A stretch of 64,000 nt of DNA from CAG-307 sp964524125 (lineage in GTDB: Bacteria; Bacillota_I; Bacilli_A; Acholeplasmatales; Anaeroplasmataceae), in the NCBI GenBank assembly GCA_964524125.1, contig CAZGBY010000001.1, forward strand, positions 1 to 64,000, read 5' to 3'. A program made the position numbers and the translations under genes. Every line of letters begins with the position of its first letter. Position 1 is the first letter of the stretch. Below the pieces are notes generated by a model. It made no database searches. It had not been told where the DNA came from and worked only from the letters and a program-made list of their open reading frames with translations. Below, piece by piece: positions 11,901-18,161 of the stretch.

Positions 11901-13440
11901 GCTTAGCTTTTTCATCAAATGTATTATCACCACGTTTTACAACTGCGATTTTACCTTTAACGTTTATTGATGAATATGATGCTGATGTACCAGATCCTGG
12001 AACTGTAACATATTCATAAGTTTTTGTTTTATTAGTTGAAAGTTCTGAATCACTAGCTGATAATTCTTCAATAAAGTTATGTTCTTTTGATGTAATATCT
12101 CTAGATTGTAAATAGAAGAATGTATCAGTATCATTTCCTACTAAATAAGAACTCTTAAATCCGTTAATAGACGCAACTGAAAGTGATGATGTATAAGATG
12201 ATGGAGCACCTACAGTACCTGAATCAGGATTGGAAGTTTTATTAGTATTACCAGCTTCTCCACCATATCCTGATGAATAATCATTAGAAGCTGCCGCAAT
12301 TAAAGAAATACCTGCCTCTTCAATTTTATCATATACTTCATTAATAGCCTCTTCATCTACTTCTCTATTAAATCCACAAGATGTACCAAGAGACATATTT
12401 ATACAGTCAACACCTAAAATTACAGCATCATTTAATGCCGCAACTAAATCTTCAGTTTCAGCCCCACTTGAAAAATCTGAAAATACCTTCATTAATACAA
12501 GTTGTGTATTTGTAGCTACACCTGTAATAGTATCATCATTTCCAGCAATGATACCAGCAACGTGTGTACCATGTTCAGAATCAAATGGGTTAACATCGAA
12601 ATCCTTATCTGCATAATCATATGCATAAGGAATTTTCTTACTATAATAAAGGTCTTCGCCCTTTAAGTTTTCTGTAGTTTGATAAGCATTTAATAATGTA
12701 AGTTTATCTTTTACATCATCAAGTTTAATCATTTCAGTTTCTGGTTGTTTTGCAAAAACTGTATGTGAACAGTCAAAACCCGAGTCAAGTACAGCTACTG
12801 ATGTACCTTCACCATTATAATTAGAACTAGATGAATTAAAAATACCAGTTTCATAAACATCTACAACATTTGTAACTGTATTATATGAAGATGAAGAATC
12901 TGTAGATGATGTTGAAGGAAGATTATATGTATCAGTTAAAATTACTTCTTCAACAAGACCACTTTCTTCAAGTTCTCTAAATTTGCCATATGTTGTATGA
13001 CACGCAAATCCATTAAGTACAGTTGTATATGTTTGACTAATATTTCCAATAAGTTCTAAAGCTTTTAATTGATTAATAACTTTAGTTTGTTCTTCTTCAA
13101 TACCAGTTCTTCTTAATATTCCTTTAGGACTATTATAGAATTCTGATACTGTATCATATGAATTTCCATAGCTTTGGAAATAATCCATCATAGATGGAGT
13201 ACTTAATTTAACAATAATACCAACATCATCATTATCTGAATAACCATTATTTTTAACAAGATATTCGGCTTTCATCATACTTTGACGAGAAGCTTCATCT
13301 AAAGACCCATCAGTTAAAGAAACTCTTAATGATTGAGGATCATTTACAGTTTCATCCTTATCAGAATTACTACAACTTGTAACAGTCATTCCAAAAAGAC
13401 ATGCTAGTGAAAAAATACTTAGTTTTTTTATAATTCTCAT
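5965..13440 (-). CDS. giant surface subtilisin (S8, lactocepin/C5a-peptidase-like) with BspA-type leucine-rich repeats
   Basis: A 2491-residue exported protease. Seen in order: lipoprotein signal with lipobox VTSC (Cys23); a propeptide-like region; the S8 catalytic domain with Asp219 (VAVLDSG), His290 (HGTHVAG), oxyanion Asn386 (AAASND) and Ser617 (GTSMATP); a protease-associated insert near residues 490-570; Fn3-like beta domains; two Big_2-like Ig domains (TWSSNNSKKVSVDENG); a long array of BspA-type LRR repeats of the form IGDYAFxGCxxLxxIxL over roughly 1380-2130; a helical region; and a C-terminal membrane helix ending LLKKF. No LPXTG motif is present, so lipid plus helix may anchor both ends. 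It follows the oligopeptide transporter genes; inference: it digests host or dietary proteins and feeds peptides to Opp. All catalytic residues are present. Confidence 0.9.
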   Translation of the reverse strand: MRIIKKLSIFSLACLFGMTVTSCSNSDKDETVNDPQSLRVSLTDGSLDEASRQSMMKAEYLVKNNGYSDNDDVGIIVKLSTPSMMDYFQSYGNSYDTVSEFYNSPKGILRRTGIEEEQTKVINQLKALELIGNISQTYTTVLNGFACHTTYGKFRELEESGLVEEVILTDTYNLPSTSSTDSSSSYNTVTNVVDVYETGIFNSSSSNYNGEGTSVAVLDSGFDCSHTVFAKQPETEMIKLDDVKDKLTLLNAYQTTENLKGEDLYYSKKIPYAYDYADKDFDVNPFDSEHGTHVAGIIAGNDDTITGVATNTQLVLMKVFSDFSSGAETEDLVAALNDAVILGVDCINMSLGTSCGFNREVDEEAINEVYDKIEEAGISLIAAASNDYSSGYGGEAGNTNKTSNPDSGTVGAPSSYTSSLSVASINGFKSSYLVGNDTDTFFYLQSRDITSKEHNFIEELSASDSELSTNKTKTYEYVTVPGSGTSASYSSINVKGKIAVVKRGDNTFDEKAKLAKKKGAIAIIVYNNVEGDIAMTISDKEHIPAISITKEDGLKLAAKSSGTITVSTEYLAGPFMSDFSSWGPTPSLELKPEITAHGGEILSSIPGGNYDTMSGTSMATPNMCGVVVLIRQYLKEKYPNKTAVEILNLTYSLLMSTATIANNESGDPYTPRKQGAGLASLSNATKSNAYLSVENQTKPKLELGDDPKRTGEYEMTFTINNITNKDLTYTLDLDVMTESVSSSDSDYVAEKSYMLDNTFKAYVNGSEITSKKVSVPANGSITITYKYALTNDAKNYMNNNFAYGIYVEGFVKCIAQDGQEVNLNAPFLAFYGDWTEAPIFDKTYYEVESEAHNGNIDDEDKLKADYWATTPYGMYCYNYLMPLGTYVYTMADGYTEIPATEDHIAISSTYGSIDGLSVIYAGCLRSCKSMTYTITDNVTGEVIYTIVDYNAHKAFANSGSPMPYYKYIRQTADDLGLVNNRSYTFSMLGQLDYGEDGGLSTNTRNSFSFNFTMDDEAPIIKNATFESEYDETTKKTKYYVNLTVYDNHYVQSITPVAFTSYTTEKVSYTSLTKYPIPVYGEKGSDTTVKIDITDYIGSDGSFSNTISFNIDDYALNSNIYIIELPGTTGDFSFTETGFDAVVDQELDLLPYISSTTSEDNSYLKYLNWTSSNPEVADVYQGVVIPYKSGRVKITCTDEMYNKTASVYVYVEEGTTKSVKRSYSGSATINKITFDYFDTLLSYTQQGESSTIGKTGDRMYTSAATNVEMYPGEKIQLHAVFEPWYLDDTNCTWSSNNSKKVSVDENGIVTALEEGSSYIYLTKDGSTISASIKITVLSEFVIENRTLVSYKGLGGDVVIPDDEGILYIGEYAFSLYGTDLNVKNPDDDDDYNKTPASNTVITSVVIPEGVEDIKKYAFYNCPYLESVKLPSSIRFIREYAFSYDTSLKNSDGSAYSSSLKSINLEDVEVIGAYAFAGCLKLTSDSLNLSNCYAIARYAFKGCTSLTTVDISKLRNAGVGVFMDCTNLTSYTTDSNGQTRLGEYMFYNTGLLNAEIYSTQIPAYSFGNCSNLKTIIVNGNVVSIGAYAFANNDSLESVTINGTVEYLNKYAISSNKKLISITLPNGDVTVEEYAIYNNPELETLKFQEKTYLKNISSNLISDSKLTSFIVDDKNTNYTTEDSLLISNNKIILAAPYFNYGNYTIPSNIEEISSGAFSGIKTITSLVIPNKITLGSYAFANCTELTEVTIENDQVIGDYAFAGCTKLTVINNLENVKSIGEYAFSKIASSNWSSSNAIEITLAEDVVLKEGAFNKAGIKTINLKGNATIGDSAFMSNTLLTTVNVPSTAKIFVSSNAFNGDYSLNSFDFSTIYGNIGDYAFVGCTSLTQAQLDNVTSIGDYAFAECKNLKTISMTNVESIGAYAFSKRDLQSSASAPQFTSIILPNSLTTIGESAFYGANKLESITIPDGIGQIAPYTFASCTSLTSVSLPISLTTIGDYAFNGCSKLATINLENVKYINEGAFTSTSKLISVSLTNVESIGSGAFASSNLSQGINTPNLLSVGEYAFQGSRLSSIVCPKLKSIGESAFYGTTLTSFTLSQDINYIGELVWYEASKLQEFNFIDANGQTKTSGKINDYVYLDNGILYTYITPKKLRLLSVPAALNIETLNVIEGTSFIEIYAGNANTNIKSIVLPDSLRTIGSYAFYGYKNLQSVEFRSINAPTMESYYSDGLADSSGDFLSGSEPGYELLQKYFNCYGYYLYYANFIDLIGRKNPIKMILPNNTDISGYDSIIYEAYFGTLEEATYSEYTAMDSYAVKYLELIEKIMNKDIISLDDDSVISSCGLAYKNMSTDLTKFGYTQEELNKMAKCLSDAQTELREIKYKTASLEVKAIQEVINSLNTTFTIDRLSELQSFATRLNKLTISEQSILDLTNYNLLLDSYNTYLEGLNPAIDSVNGIVNSTYNSYISTVTVAVMSLISCLTVAGFCLLKKF

Positions 13441-13455
13441 TTGTAACTCCTTTCG

Positions 13456-13692
13456 TTATTTTAACCAAAAATATAATAATAACATTGCTAGTGTAAAACA
13501 CAAAATAACACCAAGTAAGATAGGTATAAAATGAAGAAGTGCAGCTCTAATAACTGCCCTTCTTTCTTTAGGAGTTAAGCCTAAATCATTTTTTATCTTA
13601 CTTCTTTTTGGTAAACCATCTACATCCATATTGTAAATAGTATGACCATCATCAACATATTTTGGTTTTATTTTTTTATCTTCATCAGCCAT
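13456..13692 (-). CDS. small single-helix membrane protein
   Basis: About 78 residues: a charged N-terminal half (MADEDKKIKPKYVDDG), a basic stretch (PKERRAVIRAALL) and one C-terminal membrane helix. I do not recognise the family. A TTG at 13704 could start a form 4 residues longer; the ATG at 13692 is preferred. No clear Shine-Dalgarno sequence is visible and the start lies inside the end of oppF, so translation is probably coupled. Its place between oppF and the protease suggests a role in the same uptake unit, which is inference. Confidence 0.7.
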   Translation of the reverse strand: MADEDKKIKPKYVDDGHTIYNMDVDGLPKRSKIKNDLGLTPKERRAVIRAALLHFIPILLGVILCFTLAMLLLYFWLK

Positions 13693-14831
13693 TTTTCGAA
13701 CCAATTTTTATCTTTCATTTCTTCGATTCTTAAAGCTTCAAGTACCGCTTCTTCGTGTTCTTGACGTTTTAGTTCTTCATCATAAGTATTTAAATCATTC
13801 ATAATTTCTTCGTTATACTTATGACAAGCTACAAAATGATTTGGTGTTACTTCTTTATATTCTGGTTGAACCATCTTACAAACACTCATACAATCTTTAC
13901 AACGTGTATGAAATTTACATCCCTTAGGAGGATTTGCAGGAGATGGAATATCACCAGTTAAAATAATACGATTCATTTTAGCATCAGGATCTGGAACAGG
14001 AACAGCTGAAAATAGTGCTTGTGTATATGGATGTAGAGGATTTTCAAATATTTCATCTGTATCTCCATATTCCATCATATTTCCTAAATACATTACTAGA
14101 ATTTGATCAGTAATATATTTAACAACTGATAAGTCGTGTGAAATAAATACATAAGTTAATTCTCTTTCATTTTGAAGTTGTTTAAGTAAGTTAATTACTT
14201 GTGCTTGAATTGATACGTCAAGAGCTGAAACTGGTTCATCACAAATAACTAGTTTTGGATTTACTGCTAGGGCTCTTGCAATACAAATTCTTTGACGTTG
14301 TCCACCTGAAAATTCATGTGGATATCTATCATAATATGAAGGTTGAAGACCACATTGTTCCATAACTTTTAAAACATAAGATTGAACTTCTTCTTTAGGT
14401 ACAATATTATGAACTTTAACGGCTTCTGAAATAATACTACCTACAGTCATACGAGGAGGTAAAGATGAATATGGATCTTGGAATACAAGTTGTATTTCAG
14501 TTCTTAACTTATTCATTTCACGTTGTGATAATTTAGTTAAATCCTTACCTTCAAAGAAAATATTTCCGCCATCAGCTTCATATAACTTTAAAATTGTACG
14601 ACCAAGTGTAGTTTTTCCACAACCAGATTCACCAACAACACCAATAGTTTGTCCTTTTTTAACACCAAATGATACTTCATTTACTGCTTTAAGAATTGTT
14701 TGAGGTTTACCAAAGAAATTACGATTTAAAGGGAAATGTTTAGATAAATTTCTAACTTCAAGAAGGTATTCAGGATTTGGAATTATTTCTTCATTAATTT
14801 CATTATTAATATTTTCATTAAGTTCTTCCAT
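13668..14831 (-). CDS. oppF: oligopeptide ABC transporter ATP-binding protein OppF
   Basis: One of the two ATPases that drive the Opp importer. Seen: Walker A GESGCGKTT near residue 68, signature FSGGQRQR near 175, Walker B LVICDEP near 196, and the C-terminal oligopeptide-transporter domain with the cysteine pattern CKFHTRCKDCMSVC, which in this family can bind a [4Fe-4S] cluster. It is 387 residues, the last 40 being an acidic/basic tail. It starts 2 nt after oppD ends, within one operon. Opp and Dpp ATPases cannot be told apart by sequence alone. Confidence 0.9.
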   Translation of the reverse strand: MEELNENINNEINEEIIPNPEYLLEVRNLSKHFPLNRNFFGKPQTILKAVNEVSFGVKKGQTIGVVGESGCGKTTLGRTILKLYEADGGNIFFEGKDLTKLSQREMNKLRTEIQLVFQDPYSSLPPRMTVGSIISEAVKVHNIVPKEEVQSYVLKVMEQCGLQPSYYDRYPHEFSGGQRQRICIARALAVNPKLVICDEPVSALDVSIQAQVINLLKQLQNERELTYVFISHDLSVVKYITDQILVMYLGNMMEYGDTDEIFENPLHPYTQALFSAVPVPDPDAKMNRIILTGDIPSPANPPKGCKFHTRCKDCMSVCKMVQPEYKEVTPNHFVACHKYNEEIMNDLNTYDEELKRQEHEEAVLEALRIEEMKDKNWFEKWLMKIKK

Positions 14832-14833
14832 GA

Positions 14834-16003
14834 TTAATCCTCCTTCTTTTCATCGTATAAATAACAAGATACATAGTGTGTATCAGTTACATTTGTAAAT
14901 CCAGGATAAGCACCTTCACACTTTTTAATACAACGGTTACATCTACCCTTGAAAAAACAAGTATTAGGTAAGTTAATTGGACTTGGTACTGAACCAGGAA
15001 TTGAATAAAGTGGTTCATTTGAATTTGATGTAATAAGTGGTTTAGACTTTTGAAGTCCGATTGTATATGGATGTAGGGGATTATTGAATATTTCACGAAC
15101 AGTTCCATGTTCAATAACACGTCCAGCATACATAACTACTACTTCATCTGCCATTTCAGCAATAACACCAAGGTCATGAGTAATTAACATGATTGAACAA
15201 TGTTTTTCTCTTTGAATTCTTTTTAAAAGTTCAAGAATTTGAGCTTGTATTGTAACGTCAAGAGCTGTAGTTGGTTCGTCTGCGATAATAAGTTTAGGAT
15301 CACCAACAAGCGCCATTGCAATCATAACACGTTGACGCATACCACCTGATAATTCATGTGGATATGAATTATAAACACGTTCTGGCATAGAAATACCTAC
15401 TTCATTTAGCATTTCCATACTTCGAGCTTTCGCTTCTTCTTTAGTAATAGTTGGATTATGAATAAATGATACTTCGTCTAATTGATTTCCAATAGTAAAT
15501 ACTGGATTTAATGAAGTCATAGGTTCTTGGAATATCATTGTAATATCACTACCACGAATATTGTAAAGTTCTTGCATAGGCATTTTTGCAATATCATATG
15601 CAAGTTTATTACCATTTTCATCATAGCCTAATTTATCACTATTAAATCTAATAGAACCACCAGTAATTTGTCCTTGAGGAGATTGAACAAGTTGCATAAT
15701 TGATAAACTTGTAACACTCTTACCACAACCAGATTCACCAACTACTCCAATAATCTTATCTTTTGGAAGTTCAAAAGATACATGGTTTACTGATTTAACA
15801 GTACCGTTATCAGTGAAGAAACATGTAACTAAATCATCAATTTCAATAATATTATTAGGATTCTTCATTACAGTTGTATATTCAGAAGGATCCTTTTTAC
15901 GTTTCTTTTCATTTTCATAATAACGCATTTGTTTAACGTTATATTTAGAAATAGCTTTACTTTCCTTACTAGTAAGGTAATTTGAATTTTTTTCTTTTGC
16001 CAT
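14834..16003 (-). CDS. oppD: oligopeptide ABC transporter ATP-binding protein OppD
   Basis: The second ATPase of the importer, 389 residues with an extra N-terminal charged segment of about 50 residues. Seen: Walker A GESGCGKS near residue 90, signature LSGGMRQR near 219, Walker B LIIADEP near 239, and a C-terminal Cys-containing motif (CFFKGRCNRCIKKC). It pairs with OppF as a heterodimer on the cytoplasmic face of OppB/OppC. A strong Shine-Dalgarno sequence (AGGAGGTAG) lies in the 11-nt gap after oppC. Confidence 0.9.
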   Translation of the reverse strand: MAKEKNSNYLTSKESKAISKYNVKQMRYYENEKKRKKDPSEYTTVMKNPNNIIEIDDLVTCFFTDNGTVKSVNHVSFELPKDKIIGVVGESGCGKSVTSLSIMQLVQSPQGQITGGSIRFNSDKLGYDENGNKLAYDIAKMPMQELYNIRGSDITMIFQEPMTSLNPVFTIGNQLDEVSFIHNPTITKEEAKARSMEMLNEVGISMPERVYNSYPHELSGGMRQRVMIAMALVGDPKLIIADEPTTALDVTIQAQILELLKRIQREKHCSIMLITHDLGVIAEMADEVVVMYAGRVIEHGTVREIFNNPLHPYTIGLQKSKPLITSNSNEPLYSIPGSVPSPINLPNTCFFKGRCNRCIKKCEGAYPGFTNVTDTHYVSCYLYDEKKED

Positions 16004-16014
16004 AAAACTACCTC

Positions 16015-17073
16015 CTACTTCTTACTCTTAGGGTCCATTGCATCTCTTAGACCGTCCCCGATAAAGTTAAATCCAAGTACGGCAATTACAATTAATAAAC
16101 CCGCAGGTAACCATACATTAACGTGATATTTAAGTACCATTGTATCTTTACATAAAGATATCATTGTACCCCAAGCTGCTTGAGGAGCTTGTACACCAAG
16201 TCCTAAATATGAAAGTGTAGATTCATAAAGAATAACACTACCAAGACCAAGTGTCATAGATACAATAAGTTGTGGCATTACATTTGGAATTAAATGCTTA
16301 ACAATTCTTCTCCATGTTGGTAATCCCATAACTTCAGTTGCAGTAATATATTCTTGTTCACGTAAATATAAAATTTGTCCACGAACAATTCTTGCTGTAC
16401 CACTCCAACCAAATATTGTAATAATAACCATTAATAGATAAATTCTACCAGTACCAGATAATTCCCAAGAGTCAAGTACTGCAGATGCGATTAAAAGTAT
16501 TGGTAAAGTTGGTATACAGTTAAATATATCAACTATACGCATTATAAGATTATCTACCCAGCCACCGAAATAACCAGCAAGACCTCCCATCAATACTCCA
16601 AGTAAAGTTTCAAGAATAACTACAATAAAACCAATGATTAAGGAAATTCTACCACCATACATTAAACGAGTAAGAACATCATAAGCAGAATTGTCTGTAC
16701 CAAGCCAATGAGAAGCAGATGGATCTGCATATTCATTTTGTTTTTGTAAAATTTTTGTAACTTCATAAATAATTACTATCTCACCATTTTCATCTTCAAC
16801 TTCATATTCTGAAATTGTATAAGTATAATGTTGAGTTGTATCAACTTCTGATTCTCCCCAAGGAGAGAATACAGGTCCTAAGAAACTAAATAAGAAAAGT
16901 CCAACTATCATTATAAGACCAATTATAGATAGTTTAGAACGGAAAAATCTTCTAAGTACTAATCTAATAGGACTCATTTGTTTAAATGTTTGAGTATCTT
17001 CAGTCATTAAAGTAGAACCTTCAGTAATTTCAGTAGTTTCTTCTTTAATTTCTAAGTTTTGAGAATCCCCCAC
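16015..17073 (-). CDS. oppC: oligopeptide ABC transporter permease OppC
   Basis: A membrane permease of the binding-protein-dependent family, with an N-terminal OppC helix, a soluble extracellular insert (about residues 80-120, Tyr/Glu-rich), then five helices and the cytoplasmic EAA loop (EVMGLPTWRRIVKHLIPNV). Start: a GTG at 17082 lies within the Shine-Dalgarno sequence AGGTG; the GTG at 17073 follows with a normal spacing and is preferred. Nine nt separate it from oppB. Confidence 0.88.
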   Translation of the reverse strand: MGDSQNLEIKEETTEITEGSTLMTEDTQTFKQMSPIRLVLRRFFRSKLSIIGLIMIVGLFLFSFLGPVFSPWGESEVDTTQHYTYTISEYEVEDENGEIVIIYEVTKILQKQNEYADPSASHWLGTDNSAYDVLTRLMYGGRISLIIGFIVVILETLLGVLMGGLAGYFGGWVDNLIMRIVDIFNCIPTLPILLIASAVLDSWELSGTGRIYLLMVIITIFGWSGTARIVRGQILYLREQEYITATEVMGLPTWRRIVKHLIPNVMPQLIVSMTLGLGSVILYESTLSYLGLGVQAPQAAWGTMISLCKDTMVLKYHVNVWLPAGLLIVIAVLGFNFIGDGLRDAMDPKSKK

Positions 17074-17082
17074 AAAAATCAC

Positions 17083-18090
17083 CTACTTTCCTAATTTAAC
17101 ACGTGGGTCAACCACAGAATACATAATATCAGATAATAATGTTCCAATTACTGATAAAACAGCTAAGAACATATTATAACCCATAATAAATGGTATATCA
17201 CCAGCTAGTAATGCTTGATAAGCTTTAGAACCAATACCAGGAATACCAAATACTTCTTCTGTTATCATCATACCACCAAAAAGAGAAGGTAAGATACCAG
17301 CAAGTAAAGTTACAATTGGAATTAAAGTATTACGGAAAGCATGTTTATAAATAACTTTCTTTTCACTCAATCCCTTTGCACGAGCTGTACGAATATAATC
17401 AGAAGATAATACTTCAAGCATATTAGTACGAGTATATCTCATAAGTCCACCAATAGATAATATTACTGTACAGAAAATTGGTAATATTAAATGGTGAATT
17501 GTATCAAAGAATCTTTCCCACCAACCAGCAAATGTTGTAGTATCAAATATTTTCGATGAATTTAAACCAGATGTTGGGAACCAACCTAAATCAACCGCAA
17601 AAATCTTAACTAAAATAGCTCCAAAGAAATATGTAGGTAATGATATACCAATCATAGTTAGAGTTGTAACCAAATAATCTCTTTTACTATATTGATGTGT
17701 AGCACTTGTAATACCTAGAGGTATAGCAATTAAAAATTGAAGTATAGTAGCTATAACCGCAATCGCAAATGAAATCCACATATTATCAGCGATAACACTC
17801 GCAACTGAATCATTATATTTCCAAGAGTCTCCTAAATCTCCACGAATCATTTTTGAAAACCAATTCCAGTAACCCTTAATTAGGCCCCAGAATGAATTAT
17901 CATCAAGACCATATAAAGCTTTATATGCATTAATATCTTCGATAGTCATTGTACCTTGTGACAATTGTGAGGAGAATTTATTATCTATGTAATCTGTTGG
18001 CATCATACGTACTAATAAATATAATATCAATGAAACACCAAATAAAACGATTATTGATATTCCAATACGTTTTAATATGTATTTAAACAT
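17083..18090 (-). CDS. oppB: oligopeptide ABC transporter permease OppB
   Basis: The partner permease, 335 residues, with the typical N-terminal helix (ILKRIGISIIVLFGVSLILYLLVRMMPTD truncated here for brevity to its start ILKRIG), six helices in total and the EAA loop (TARAKGLSEKKVIYKHAFRN). Its ATG follows a GGAGTG Shine-Dalgarno sequence downstream of a hairpin that separates it from oppA, so its expression is probably lower than that of the binding protein. Confidence 0.9.
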   Translation of the reverse strand: MFKYILKRIGISIIVLFGVSLILYLLVRMMPTDYIDNKFSSQLSQGTMTIEDINAYKALYGLDDNSFWGLIKGYWNWFSKMIRGDLGDSWKYNDSVASVIADNMWISFAIAVIATILQFLIAIPLGITSATHQYSKRDYLVTTLTMIGISLPTYFFGAILVKIFAVDLGWFPTSGLNSSKIFDTTTFAGWWERFFDTIHHLILPIFCTVILSIGGLMRYTRTNMLEVLSSDYIRTARAKGLSEKKVIYKHAFRNTLIPIVTLLAGILPSLFGGMMITEEVFGIPGIGSKAYQALLAGDIPFIMGYNMFLAVLSVIGTLLSDIMYSVVDPRVKLGK

Positions 18091-18113
18091 ATATTTTTCA
18101 CTCCTTTTTTTTA

Positions 18114-18149
18114 GGAAAAACGGGCTATGTTAAAATAGCCACGTTTTCT
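18114..18149 (-). terminator. intercistronic hairpin between oppA and oppB
   Basis: On the minus strand AAAACG-T-GGCTAT pairs with ATAGCC-CGTTTT (one bulged T, 6-nt loop) and is followed by T's. It probably acts as a partial terminator or 3' stabiliser that gives more oppA than permease mRNA, a common arrangement in binding-protein operons. Confidence 0.7.
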
Positions 18150-18161
18150 TTTATTATAAAA

